Of a stretch of DNA of 62,170 bases, positions 18,955 to 27,759 are shown one piece after another (the first letter of the stretch is position 1; the number at the start of each line of letters is the position of its first letter). This DNA comes from Tannerellaceae bacterium. GTDB taxonomy: Bacteria; Bacteroidota; Bacteroidia; Bacteroidales; Tannerellaceae. A program made the translations under genes and the position numbers. The DNA is taken from positions 1 through 62,170 of the forward strand of contig JAITKB010000118.1 in assembly GCA_031278605.1 (NCBI GenBank). Direction: 5' to 3'. The notes under the pieces were generated by a model that was given only the letters and a program-made list of their open reading frames with translations, made no database searches and was not told the origin of the DNA.

Positions 18955-19634
18955 AGAAGGCCGTACTCTTCGATATGGACGGCGTGCTGTACAACTCCAT
19001 GCCCTTTCACGTAGAGGCCTGGTCCGAGATTTCCGGTAAGTATCGCCTGGATTATACGCCGCAAGATTTCTACCTCCTGGAAGGATGCACAGGAGACGCA
19101 ACCATAGATACGCTCTTTCAACGCACCTTCGGACGAGACGCCACGGCGGAAGAGAAACACAAAATATACGGCGAAAAAGCCGCCCTCTTCAACCGAATCA
19201 ACCCCGGTGAACGCATGACCGGAGCCGAAAATGTCCTGGAACAGGTCAGAGCCTGCGGCATGGAAGCCCTCGTGGTGACAGGCTCCGGACAACACAGCCT
19301 GATCAATCAACTCGAAAAGGATTTTCCGGGTAGCTTCCGAAAGGAAAAAATGGTGACGGCCTTCGATGTACGTTTCGGCAAACCCCATCCCGAACCCTAT
19401 CTGAAGGGCCTGGCAAAAGCCGGATGTCCGGCCTCCGAAGCCCTCGTGGTAGAAAACGCCCCCTTGGGCATTCGCTCGGCAGTGGCCGCCGGCATCTTTA
19501 CCGTTGCGGTAAATACCGGCCCGCTTCCCGATGCGGTCCTCAGGGAAGAAGGCCCCGGAATGCTTTTCCCCGGAATGCAAGACCTGGCAAAACACTTCGA
19601 CACCCTCCCGGATCTCCCCCCCTTCCGGGTGTGA
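18951..19634 (+). CDS. HAD-superfamily phosphatase/phosphomutase, beta-phosphoglucomutase-like
   Basis: 227 residues. The HAD motif I is [14 protein letters not shown] (Asp8 nucleophile, Asp10 acid/base), motif II is the threonine in VVTGSG, and motifs III/IV include [13 protein letters not shown] and [17 protein letters not shown] cap domain between motifs I and II has the C1 helical form of beta-phosphoglucomutase and related sugar phosphatases. The exact substrate cannot be read from sequence. It overlaps pgi by 4 bp, so a role with sugar phosphates is reasonable. A strong terminator follows 25 bp downstream and closes the operon. Confidence 0.88.
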   Translation: MKKAVLFDMDGVLYNSMPFHVEAWSEISGKYRLDYTPQDFYLLEGCTGDATIDTLFQRTFGRDATAEEKHKIYGEKAALFNRINPGERMTGAENVLEQVRACGMEALVVTGSGQHSLINQLEKDFPGSFRKEKMVTAFDVRFGKPHPEPYLKGLAKAGCPASEALVVENAPLGIRSAVAAGIFTVAVNTGPLPDAVLREEGPGMLFPGMQDLAKHFDTLPDLPPFRV

Positions 19635-19658
19635 TACCCCCCCCGACAACCCCCTGTT

Positions 19659-19694
19659 TTCCTGCGGCCAAAGAGCCGCAGGAATTATTTTTTG
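19659..19694 (+). terminator. terminator of the lysS-gpsA-pgi-HAD operon
   Basis: Perfect 10-bp stem TTCCTGCGGC / GCCGCAGGAA with a 6-nt loop (CAAAGA) followed by TTATTTTTTG. Confidence 0.9.
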
Positions 19695-20011
19695 CCCCCC
19701 AAAATAGAACCGGAAACCTATCGACACCGTTTCCTCCTAAGCCGTTTTGAGTATCTCCTTTGTCGGAGAGCAGATAAAAAAATGTGGGAACATGTTCACA
19801 CATCCTCCCACAAGAAATACTTACATATAATAAATACTAATTAAAAAATGATTCACACAAAGATATGAAAAAAGAGCACATCACCCCCCAACAGGATTGG
19901 AATCGGAAGGCTTCTTTCCGGTTTTTGCATCCTCCTATGGACGGAGCGCCTGGCTGTCCATAGGGATGAAAGAAAAACCGATAGCGGAACTATTCGAAGC
20001 CATTGAGCGAC

Positions 20012-20160
20012 CATCCGAACTGGCTGTATTGTTCCCAATTATATATTGAAGATGCCGATTTTCGGAGAATAAACAACCTCATCGTCGGATATGATTTCAG
20101 CGGCAGGATAAAGAGCTCCCGCCTCGGACAGTTGTATGCAGTTACGAAGGGGGGAAAAAA
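20012..20160 (+). pseudogene. short remnant of a SusC-like TonB-dependent receptor (C-terminal barrel)
   Basis: One frame reads SQLYIEDADFRRINN, LIVGYDFSGRIKSSRLGQL and then a decayed LYAVTK. This is the typical end of a SusC barrel (xLYIEDxxFxRxxNLtxGYdf ... LsqLrlYasvqN). Nothing else of the gene is left: upstream there are stops in all frames and only short peptides (about 19850-20010), and the frame runs into the 22-bp array at 20170. A hairpin with arms CTATGGAC / GTCCATAG lies near 19935-19962. This looks like a deleted polysaccharide locus rather than an active gene. Confidence 0.5.
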
Positions 20161-20169
20161 GGCCTCCGG

Positions 20170-20257
20170 GCTAAGTCCTATACATAGGCAGCCTAAGTCC
20201 TATACATAGGTGGCCTAAGTCCTATACTTAGGTAGCCTAAGTCCTATACATAGCCAG
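20170..20257. repeat. tandem array, four units of 22 bp, hairpin type
   Basis: Units start at 20170, 20192, 20214 and 20236. Unit 3 is a perfect hairpin CCTAAGT-CCTAT-ACTTAGG; the others carry ACATAGG, which shortens the outer stem but creates an alternative CCTAT-AC-ATAGG pairing. Three-base linkers (CAG, TGG, TAG) separate the units. The array directly follows the SusC remnant. The 140 bp after it (to 20400) hold a short CCCTATGTAGGG palindrome and nothing else I can identify. Confidence 0.85.
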
Positions 20258-20400
20258 GGGGTATAGAGACATCGGAATAGGTTATTGATGCTATGAAAAC
20301 AGCCCCTGCTACGGTGCAGCATCCCTATGTAGGGATATAACGACAGGCGCTATTGAAAAAATGTAGTGCCCATGTAGTAGCAAATCAGCATTTTGCAATA

Positions 20401-20442
20401 AAAAGAAAAATTCCCGATAGCCTTATTATCAGCTATCAGGAA
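20401..20442 (-). terminator. terminator of tRNA-Cys
   Basis: On the minus strand, a stem formed by TTCC-x-GATAGC and its complement with a 10-nt loop is followed by TTTTTCTTTT. It starts 10 bp after the tRNA 3' end. Confidence 0.75.
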
Positions 20443-20452
20443 TTTTCAATTG

Positions 20453-20523
20453 AGGTTCCTGGCGGACTCGAACCGCCGTAAACGGTTTTGCAGACCGGCG
20501 CCTAACCACTCGGCCAAGGAACC
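20453..20523 (-). tRNA. tRNA-Cys (GCA)
   Basis: 71 nt, minus strand. Acceptor GGTTCC pairs with GGAACC; the D-arm has GCCGAGTGGTTAGGC; the anticodon loop is CTGCAAA with anticodon GCA; the T-arm is GGCGGTTCGAGTCCGCC. The CCA end is not encoded, as is common in Bacteroidota. It lies between the 22-bp array and dinB. Confidence 0.95.
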
Positions 20524-20637
20524 CTATCGCAAAAGAAAGAACGCTGTTTTCTTGTGGCTGCAAAGTAAACTAATCTTTTTTGATTTCGCAAAATATCGCT
20601 TGCAAAGTTTATCTTCGCACAGAGATGACAAAAGGAG

Positions 20638-20676
20638 ATGAGAAAAGAAGATGAGAAAAGAAGATGAGAAAAATTA
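20638..20676 (+). repeat. three tandem 13-bp ATGAGAAAAGAAG-type units spanning the dinB start
   Basis: ATGAGAAAAGAAG occurs at 20638 and 20651, and a third copy starting ATGAGAAAA at 20664 is the dinB start. An AAAGGAG ribosome-binding-like sequence precedes the first copy, not the third. Only the third ATG is in frame with dinB, because 13 is not a multiple of three; the first two open very short peptides. Loss or gain of a unit would change which ATG follows the ribosome-binding site. Confidence 0.6.
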
Positions 20677-21740
20677 TACATATTGATATGGATGCTTTTT
20701 ATGCTTCCGTCGAACAACGGGATTTTCCGGAATACAGGAACAAACCCCTGGCGGTGGGACATGCCGAAGCGAGAGGGGTAGTGGCCGCAGCCAGCTATGA
20801 GGCCCGAAGCTATGGCGTGCGGTCGGCCATGCCCTCAAAGACGGCTTTGAGGAAATGTCCGCACCTGATTTTTGTTGCCCCCCGGATGGAAGCATATAGG
20901 GAAGTATCCGATCAGATCATGGGGATTTTTCTCGAATATACCGATCTGGTAGAACCGCTGTCCTTAGACGAGGCTTTCCTGGATGTGACGGAAAATCATA
21001 AACAGATGAACTCCGCTACGCTCATCGCCAAAGAAATCAAAAAACGTATTGCCGAACAGACCGGACTTACGGCCTCTGCCGGCGTTTCTGTCAATAAGTT
21101 CCTGGCCAAGATCGCCTCGGATTACAAGAAACCCAACGGCTTGCATGTGATTCATCCCGAAGAGGCGGAAGATTTTGTGGAATCGCTGGAAATAGAACGT
21201 TTCTTCGGCGTGGGCAAGGTCACGGCCCAGAAGATGCACAGGCTGGGGATTCATACGGGAAGAGATCTCAAACAACTCAGCGAAGAACGCCTCGTACAGC
21301 TTTTTGGCAAAGCAGGACATATTTATTTTGAGAATGTACGCGCTATCGACCACCGGGAAGTAGACCCGCACCGCGTTCGCAAATCCGTTGGCGCCGAGAA
21401 TACGTTTGAAACAGACCTGGAGGCGTCTACACGCATGACACTCGAACTGTATCAAATCGCCCGCAGGGTGTGGGAACGGATCGAAGAAGATAAGTTTTAC
21501 GGACGTACCGTTACGTTGAAAATTAAATACATGGATTTTGAAATCATAACCCGTAGCAAAACCCTCCCTTTGCCCATCACACAGTTCCGCACCTTTTGGG
21601 ATACGGCCAAGGAAATGCTTCGCCACATAGATACCAGCGAGAAAAAAATCCGCCTGATGGGATTGAGCATCAGTCATCATCAAGACGATACTCAACTCCC
21701 CTCAGGCGGTATTCAGTTGAAACTGGAGTTTAAAGATTAA
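20664..21740 (+). CDS. dinB: DNA polymerase IV (Y family translesion polymerase)
   Basis: 358 residues, normal for DinB. It is an error-prone polymerase that bypasses lesions. The palm begins IIHIDMDAFYASVEQRD (catalytic Asp), and EPLSLDEAFLDVT carries the second acidic pair. SAGVSVNKFLAKIASDYKKPNG and the helix-hairpin-helix block FFGVGKVTAQKMHRLGI follow. The C-terminus ends GIQLKLEF, which fits a beta-clamp binding peptide. The start at 20664 is chosen because it gives the family N-terminus, though it is the third of three tandem ATG repeats. Its stop overlaps the stop of the convergent atpK gene by 4 bp. Confidence 0.95.
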   Translation: MRKIIHIDMDAFYASVEQRDFPEYRNKPLAVGHAEARGVVAAASYEARSYGVRSAMPSKTALRKCPHLIFVAPRMEAYREVSDQIMGIFLEYTDLVEPLSLDEAFLDVTENHKQMNSATLIAKEIKKRIAEQTGLTASAGVSVNKFLAKIASDYKKPNGLHVIHPEEAEDFVESLEIERFFGVGKVTAQKMHRLGIHTGRDLKQLSEERLVQLFGKAGHIYFENVRAIDHREVDPHRVRKSVGAENTFETDLEASTRMTLELYQIARRVWERIEEDKFYGRTVTLKIKYMDFEIITRSKTLPLPITQFRTFWDTAKEMLRHIDTSEKKIRLMGLSISHHQDDTQLPSGGIQLKLEFKD

Positions 21741-22180
21741 AGCGCAAACGACGTCAATATAACAACCAACAGGGCAAGGATGGCGTACAATTCGGGGAAC
21801 ACAGCCATCACCATGGTGGCGACTAATACATTGTGTCCGGATCCGGTAGCCGTAATGCCGTTGGCACATACATGCGCCTGACGAATGGATGAATAAAGAC
21901 AGGAAATAGCCATCATGATTCCCAGGCAGAGAATGGCGTATGCCTGCAGTTGTGAAATGCTTTCAACCAGAAAATTCTGTAACATAAAGAATCCGACAAG
22001 TCCGTATAATCCCTGCGATGCAGGCAGAGCGCTGAGTATAAGATAGGTGCCAAATGCGTCCGGATTCTTCTTCATAGCGCCAACCACTGCATTTCCGGTA
22101 ATTGTTACGCCGATAGAACTTGCAACAAATGCACCTGCAGTCATGATTGCAATACCGATATAAGCCAATAAAATTTCCAT
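21737..22180 (-). CDS. atpK: V-type ATP synthase subunit K (proteolipid ring)
   Basis: 147 residues with four hydrophobic helices, i.e. two fused helical hairpins as in Na+/H+ V-ATPase rotor subunits. The second hairpin carries the ion-binding carboxylate in VFPELYAIL; in the first the equivalent position is Gln in PASQGLYGL. That one-carboxylate, Gln-bearing arrangement resembles the Na+-type Enterococcus NtpK, but the coupling ion is not proven. It is the last gene of the V-ATPase operon, 45 bp after subunit I. The stop overlaps dinB's stop, with no hairpin terminator between the two converging genes. Confidence 0.92.
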   Translation of the reverse strand: MEILLAYIGIAIMTAGAFVASSIGVTITGNAVVGAMKKNPDAFGTYLILSALPASQGLYGLVGFFMLQNFLVESISQLQAYAILCLGIMMAISCLYSSIRQAHVCANGITATGSGHNVLVATMVMAVFPELYAILALLVVILTSFAL

Positions 22181-22225
22181 AATCTTCTTGTTTTAATGTA
22201 TTAATTATTAATTTATTTATTATTT

Positions 22226-24046
22226 CTATGCTTTTTTGAAAGGCAGATAGGCTATGCCCCCTCCCTCATATTCGGAATTCTTGAAATACTCTACAAATAT
22301 AAGACGGATGGGATGCACCACGGAACTGATTGCACACAAGGCAATGTTCATCCCGTGTCCTACCAGGAGTATGAACAACATAAGCGGTATACGAGCCACA
22401 AGAGGCAAGCCGGATGTCGTTTCTACTCCCAACATATTGAATACGCCGCCCAAAATACCTCCCGCCAGGCCAATGGCAAACAAACGAAGGTACGACAAGG
22501 CATCGCCCAACATTCCCGAAGCTACATTATAGGTAGTCCAGACAGCCGAACCCATGTTGAGGAAGATATTCTTCCCCGGAGAATTGTAAAGGAGTATCAC
22601 CAACCCGCCTGCACCGGCAATGCCGTAACATACATAGATAAGCGTTTGCGGTAGCTGTATGTCCATCATCGGCAGGCCGAAGACCAGCAGTAAGGATACG
22701 ATTACAAATACCCACGCCCAGGGAGCGAGGCTGTATCTTATGCCTTTCTGAACATTTGTCTTATAGGCGGCTACACATTTACTGAAAACAATATGCACCA
22801 GGCCTAATACAAGGGAGAGCGTCATCAGGTTGTTTGTGGTCAGGAAGTAATTTTTCACTGCTTTCAGGGCGGGGACGTCTACCAGGGCTATGCCGAAGAA
22901 CGTTCCCGTTAGTATGCCCACCAGGATAGTTGTTCCTCCCAGATACTGGGCAAGCGAAAGGAAGGGGCGCATATCCGGACTGAATTTCTTCTTCAGGAAA
23001 GTACAGGCCAGCACTACCAGCAAGCCGTAGCCTCCGTCGCCGAAACATAGTCCGAAGAACAGCATGAAGAAAGGCGCCAGCATCGGCGTAGGGTCTAATT
23101 CCGTATAGTTGGGAAGCGAAAACAGGCGCGTGAGAGGTTCGAACAGGCGCGCATAGGCGTTGTTCTTCAGTTTGATGGGCACTTTGTCTTCTTGCCGTAT
23201 CTCCAATTGTTGGAAGAAATACCCTTGCTTGTCCAACTCCGCTTCCAGATGTTGCGCCTGGTCTTTGGTGGTCCATCCTTCCAGGAACATCAGGCTGTCG
23301 TCGGCCTGCCGTTCGGTTTGTATAAGGACGTTGGTGAAATTGAATTCGTTCTGCAAATATCTGTCGAGCGCCTCCAGGGTGTTGTACTCCGATGCCGCCA
23401 TCTGTTTCAGTTTGTTGTCTGTCTGCTCAATATTATCCTGCAACTGCTGATAGGCGGTGCGGAGTATCTCCAGCCCTCTATCGGGCATTTTCGGACGCTC
23501 GGCTTCGATGTCTACCGGTTCGCCTTCTTTCGTAATCGTAATGAAGTTGCTTACCGATTGCGCGTTGTTGATCAATATGGCATTATACTTGTCTACCCAT
23601 TCCGGATCGAAACGCGAGGTCGGGCAGTTGAAGAACGTGATGTTATAACCGGCTTCTTTCAGGTTGCTGATGGTGGTGTAGCTGAAATCCCCCCACAACT
23701 CCATGTAGGCAATATCCTTCAGCAAGACCTGCTTCTCGGCCAGAAGATGTACCTTCTTTTCCTGAAGCGCTTCCACTTTCTCCGCAAGCTGTAAGCCTTC
23801 CTTCTTGAGAAGGACTTTTGCCGGGAGCAGGACCGTGTCTTTCTGCTCGTCGTTCAGCTTTTTGAAGAATTGCAGCACGGCCGTGACCCGTTTCCGTTCG
23901 GCCAGCACAGCCTGAATCTCCGTATGGTTTGCAATGGATTGGGTTTCCTTCACATGCACCACTCCCAGGTCGCGCAGGGTGTGGAGGAAGCTGTTATACT
24001 CTTTGTGATACACCATAAAGGCATATTTTCGCATCGGTACAATCAT
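22226..24046 (-). CDS. atpI: V-type ATP synthase subunit I (membrane stator, a-subunit)
   Basis: 606 residues. The N-terminal 300 or so are soluble, with long coiled coils (KRVTAVLQFFKKLNDEQ onward), forming the peripheral stalk attachment. The C-terminal half has about seven to eight transmembrane helices, with FFGLCFGDGGYGLL, LGDALSYLRLFAIGLAGGILG (conserved Arg in the ion channel) and GHGMNIALCAISSVVHPIRLIFVEY. The length is at the short end for the family. The start overlaps the subunit D gene by 4 bp, so the two are coupled. I keep the first ATG (MIVPMRKYAF); the second Met five codons on is an alternative. Confidence 0.93.
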   Translation of the reverse strand: MIVPMRKYAFMVYHKEYNSFLHTLRDLGVVHVKETQSIANHTEIQAVLAERKRVTAVLQFFKKLNDEQKDTVLLPAKVLLKKEGLQLAEKVEALQEKKVHLLAEKQVLLKDIAYMELWGDFSYTTISNLKEAGYNITFFNCPTSRFDPEWVDKYNAILINNAQSVSNFITITKEGEPVDIEAERPKMPDRGLEILRTAYQQLQDNIEQTDNKLKQMAASEYNTLEALDRYLQNEFNFTNVLIQTERQADDSLMFLEGWTTKDQAQHLEAELDKQGYFFQQLEIRQEDKVPIKLKNNAYARLFEPLTRLFSLPNYTELDPTPMLAPFFMLFFGLCFGDGGYGLLVVLACTFLKKKFSPDMRPFLSLAQYLGGTTILVGILTGTFFGIALVDVPALKAVKNYFLTTNNLMTLSLVLGLVHIVFSKCVAAYKTNVQKGIRYSLAPWAWVFVIVSLLLVFGLPMMDIQLPQTLIYVCYGIAGAGGLVILLYNSPGKNIFLNMGSAVWTTYNVASGMLGDALSYLRLFAIGLAGGILGGVFNMLGVETTSGLPLVARIPLMLFILLVGHGMNIALCAISSVVHPIRLIFVEYFKNSEYEGGGIAYLPFKKA

Positions 24047-24660
24047 GGGTTTACCTCCTGTTCTTTTGTTTTACGTTTCTCCTGATTGGTGCGCATGATT
24101 TTCTGCGAAGCTTTGGATAGGCTTTGTTCGTCTTCCATATACCTCTTTATCTTCCGAATCGCATCTTTATAACCGGGTATCTGAACTTTCTCGAAGAGGT
24201 TTACCTTCTGGGTTGTCTTCTTCCTTGCGTGTTCCAACAGCTCCAGCTTCATCTGCGAAAACTCGGCTTCGATGCCGGTACGCGCCAGTCCTTTCAGCAA
24301 TTCTATCCCGTCGGTTACCCAGAGCGGGGTGTTGAAAAGGCTGTAGGGGCGGATCTCGAAATCTATCCTTTGCAATACGGGCACTATCACGCCGGCTATT
24401 TTCTTTGTAGAAAGCGCTACGTCCTTCACTTTTATCAGGTCGGGCGTAAATTCGTTCCACAGAGCCACCATATTCCCGTAGCTGCGTATTTCGTTTTCCA
24501 GCCGGAGTTCCAATTTGGTTACTTCATCTTTGGTGCGTGTAACTTCCATACGCAAGGCGCTTTCTTTGCTCTTGATCGTGGGCAGTGCGCGTTCGCGTAT
24601 CTTCAGTTGTTTTTCCAATGCCTGAAGCGACGTCTTATTATATTGAAACCTGATTGCCAT
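24043..24660 (-). CDS. atpD: V-type ATP synthase subunit D (central stalk)
   Basis: 205 residues, the usual size. It is the long coiled-coil rotor shaft (FQYNKTSLQALEKQLKIRERALPTIKSKESAL at the N-terminus, with a matching C-terminal helix ending LSKASQKIMRTNQEKRK). It would rotate inside the A3B3 head and connect to the K ring. It starts 3 bp after the subunit B stop and overlaps subunit I by 4 bp. Confidence 0.92.
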   Translation of the reverse strand: MAIRFQYNKTSLQALEKQLKIRERALPTIKSKESALRMEVTRTKDEVTKLELRLENEIRSYGNMVALWNEFTPDLIKVKDVALSTKKIAGVIVPVLQRIDFEIRPYSLFNTPLWVTDGIELLKGLARTGIEAEFSQMKLELLEHARKKTTQKVNLFEKVQIPGYKDAIRKIKRYMEDEQSLSKASQKIMRTNQEKRKTKEQEVNP

Positions 24661-24663
24661 TTC

Positions 24664-25983
24664 TTATTTTCTCCAGTATTTGTCCACTATTTCCTGCTTG
24701 ATGTTTACTTCGGCAGGCGTAAAGTATTCGGCAAAGAGTTTCCAGGCAACATCGAGCATTTCGGTTGTATTGAGGTTGACGTCGATGGCCAGGAGTTTGT
24801 CGGAATAATCTTTGGCGAAGGCCAAGGTGCGATTATCGTAATCCGTCAGGTCGAAGCCGTTCTCCAGCTTGGTCTTTGCATTGGCGGCATCGGCATAGAG
24901 GCGGACGGCGGCATTCATTACCTGGGGATGATCCTGGCGTGTCTTCTTGCCGGTAACAAGTTGTTTCAGGCGGCTCAGCGAGCGGAAAGGATCGACGATG
25001 ACTTTACCGATGTCGCTATCGCGACGGAGGTACAACTGTCCCTCGGTGATATATCCCGTATTGTCCGGCACGGCATGGGTGATGTCGCCACCCGAAAGGG
25101 TTGTAACGGCGATGATCGTAATCGATCCTCCGTCGGGGAACTGCACCGCCTTTTCGTATATCTTGGCCAGGTCTGAATAGATAGACCCCGGCATGGAATC
25201 TTTCGAGGGGATCTGGTCCATGCGGTTGGATACGATGGCCAGCGCGTCGGCATAGTTGGTCATGTCGGTGAGGAGCACCAGCACCTTTTCGTTTTTCTGT
25301 ACGGCGAAGTATTCGGCGGCCGTAAGCGCCATGTCGGGGATGAGCAGGCGTTCCACGGAAGGATCTTCGGTGGTATTGATAAAGCTCACGATGCGATCGA
25401 GCGCTCCGGCATTGCTGAAGGTGTTCTTGAAAAAGAGGTAGTCGTCGTTGGTCATACCCATGCCGCCGAGGATGATTTTATCCGATTCGGCACGCAGGGC
25501 AACGAGCGCCATTACCTGATTGAACGGCTGGTCGGGGTCGGCGAAGAAAGGAATCTTCTGCCCCGTCACCAGCGTATTGTTCAGGTCGATGCCGGCGATA
25601 CCGGTAGCGATGAGTTCCGAGGGCTGTTCGCGTCGGACGGGATTCACCGACGGGCCTCCTATTTCTACCTCTTTGCCGTCAATTTCGGGGCCTCCGTCTA
25701 TCGGGTCGCCGTAGGCGTTGAAGAAGCGGCTGGCCAATTGTTCGCCCACTTTCAGCGTAGGCGCTTTTCCCATGAATACGACTTCGGCGTTGGTGGGGAT
25801 GCCTTCCGTTCCGGAGAACACCTGCAGGGTTACTTCGTCGCCGATGATTTTCACCACCTGGGCCAGTTTCCCGTTTACCGACGCCAGCTCGTCATACCCT
25901 ACGCCTGTTGCCTTAAGCGAGCAGGTTGCTTTCGTAATCTGGGTTATTTTTGTATATATTTTTTGAAATGCTTTTGTTGCCAT
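24664..25983 (-). CDS. atpB: V-type ATP synthase subunit B (non-catalytic)
   Basis: 439 residues. It pairs with subunit A in the A3B3 head and supplies a regulatory nucleotide site. As expected for B, there is no Walker A P-loop; the family blocks PIDGGPEIDGKEVEIGGPSVNPV, ELIATGIAGIDLNNTLVTGQKIP, VLLTDMTNYADALAIVSNR and PGSIYSDLAKIYEKA (arginine finger region nearby) are clear. It begins 16 bp after the subunit A stop. Confidence 0.95.
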   Translation of the reverse strand: MATKAFQKIYTKITQITKATCSLKATGVGYDELASVNGKLAQVVKIIGDEVTLQVFSGTEGIPTNAEVVFMGKAPTLKVGEQLASRFFNAYGDPIDGGPEIDGKEVEIGGPSVNPVRREQPSELIATGIAGIDLNNTLVTGQKIPFFADPDQPFNQVMALVALRAESDKIILGGMGMTNDDYLFFKNTFSNAGALDRIVSFINTTEDPSVERLLIPDMALTAAEYFAVQKNEKVLVLLTDMTNYADALAIVSNRMDQIPSKDSMPGSIYSDLAKIYEKAVQFPDGGSITIIAVTTLSGGDITHAVPDNTGYITEGQLYLRRDSDIGKVIVDPFRSLSRLKQLVTGKKTRQDHPQVMNAAVRLYADAANAKTKLENGFDLTDYDNRTLAFAKDYSDKLLAIDVNLNTTEMLDVAWKLFAEYFTPAEVNIKQEIVDKYWRK

Positions 25984-25999
25984 AACTTGTATCCTCTCT

Positions 26000-27757
26000 T
26001 TAATTTTCTTTTCGCTCTTTCAGAAGTGTGTCTAACTGTTCGTTGAACTTATGGAACTGTTCGCTCTTATAGGCGGAATAGTTCATTTGTTTGAAGACGT
26101 TGATCAGGTTTTTGAAGAAGTCCATTACCTCGATAAACGTATCAAACCTAAACTCGGCGCGGCAGATGTCTACCACTTTGTCGAGCATAAACTCCTGACG
26201 TTCCAGCGGTGTTACGGCGTCGATGTCGTCGAAGGCGTCCTGCTGGAGGATGACAAAGTCTATCAGTTCCGACTTCCAGAAGGTGATGTGATAATCCACC
26301 GGCACGCCGTCGTCGCCCAGGATATTGATCTGTTCGGATATTTCCTTACCGCGCAGCATACGGGTTTTTATCTCGTTGACCTTTTCTATCCAGGAGGGAG
26401 AGACATGCCGGGCGATGTAATCCTGGAACTCCGGGTATTCCAGGTATTTGGAATAACTGTCGATGGGGTTGATGGCGGGATAACGTTTGCGGTCGGCGCG
26501 TTCCTGTTCCAGGGCGTAGAAGCAGCGGGCTACCTTTTTGGTGTTTTCCGTAACCGGCTCTTTCAGGTTACCTCCGGCGGGCGATACCGTACCGATAAAG
26601 GTGACCGAGCCGGTTGCTCCGTTGGATAGCTCCACGTATCCGGCGCGGGCGTAGAAATTGGCAATGATGGCGGAAAGGTCCATCGGAAAGGCGTCCGGGC
26701 CGGGCAACTCTTCCAGACGGTTCGACATCTCGCGCAGAGCCTGCGCCCAGCGGGAGGTGGAATCGGCCATCAGGAGCACCTTCAATCCCATGCTCCGGTA
26801 ATATTCGGCAATCGTCATGGCCGTATATACGGAGGCTTCACGGGCGGCAACGGGCATGTTCGACGTATTGGCAATGATGATGGTACGTTCCATCAACTTA
26901 CGTCCGGTATGGGGATCGACCAGGTGGGGGAATTCGGCAAAGATTTCCACTACCTCGTTGGCGCGTTCGCCACAGGCTGCGATGACTACGATATCGGCCT
27001 CGGCCTGTTTGGAGATGGCATGTTGCATCACCGTTTTCCCTGTTCCGAAGGGGCCGGGGATGAATCCTGTCCCACCTTCCACAATCGGGTTAACGGTGTC
27101 GATGGTCCGCACGCCGGTTTCCAGTAATTTGTACGGACGGGGTTTGGCCTGGTAGCAGGTAATTGCTTTTTTGACCGGCCATTTCTGTGTCATGGTCACC
27201 GTCAGATCTTTCCCGTCTGCTCCGCTCAGCAGGGCGATGGTATCGGTGATGGTGTATTTTCCTTCTCTTGCCAGCGCTTTGAGGGTATAGTTTCCTTCCA
27301 GCGCAAACGGCACCATGATTTTATGGGGTTGGAAATTTTCGTCCACTTCCCCCAGCCAGTCGCCGGCTTTCACTTTATCGCCCGGGGTGGCCAAGGGTTT
27401 AAAGTCCCATTGCTTCCCGTTATCCAGCGGGAAGGTATATTCACCTCGTTTGAGGAAGACTCCTTCCATTTTATCCAGGTCGTTTTGCAGACCGTCATAG
27501 TTTCGCGAGAGCATACCGGGTCCCAGGATGACTTCCAGCATGTGGCCTTCAAACCCGGCTTCGTCGCCCACCCTCATACCACGCGTACTTTCAAACACTT
27601 GCACAAAGGCATTCTGCCCGATTACCTTAATCACTTCCGACATCAGCTTCACGCCTCCGACGGAAATATAACAGATCTCATTTTGAGAAACCGGTCCATC
27701 CACCTCTACGGTCACCAGGTTGGAAACGATTCCTTTTACTATTCCTTTCGTAGCCAT
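26000..27757 (-). CDS. atpA: V-type ATP synthase subunit A (catalytic)
   Basis: 585 residues. It carries the P-loop GPFGTGKTVMQHAISKQ and the non-homologous-region insert typical of V/A-type A subunits (about 110-190). The Walker B region is VLLMADSTSRWAQALREMSNRLEELPG, followed by the conserved FPMDLSAIIANFYARAG. It hydrolyses or makes ATP at the A-B interface. It starts 2 bp after the DUF2764 gene. The operon order E, DUF2764, A, B, D, I, K is the one seen in other Bacteroidota. Confidence 0.96.
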   Translation of the reverse strand: MATKGIVKGIVSNLVTVEVDGPVSQNEICYISVGGVKLMSEVIKVIGQNAFVQVFESTRGMRVGDEAGFEGHMLEVILGPGMLSRNYDGLQNDLDKMEGVFLKRGEYTFPLDNGKQWDFKPLATPGDKVKAGDWLGEVDENFQPHKIMVPFALEGNYTLKALAREGKYTITDTIALLSGADGKDLTVTMTQKWPVKKAITCYQAKPRPYKLLETGVRTIDTVNPIVEGGTGFIPGPFGTGKTVMQHAISKQAEADIVVIAACGERANEVVEIFAEFPHLVDPHTGRKLMERTIIIANTSNMPVAAREASVYTAMTIAEYYRSMGLKVLLMADSTSRWAQALREMSNRLEELPGPDAFPMDLSAIIANFYARAGYVELSNGATGSVTFIGTVSPAGGNLKEPVTENTKKVARCFYALEQERADRKRYPAINPIDSYSKYLEYPEFQDYIARHVSPSWIEKVNEIKTRMLRGKEISEQINILGDDGVPVDYHITFWKSELIDFVILQQDAFDDIDAVTPLERQEFMLDKVVDICRAEFRFDTFIEVMDFFKNLINVFKQMNYSAYKSEQFHKFNEQLDTLLKERKEN

Positions 27758-27759
27758 AT

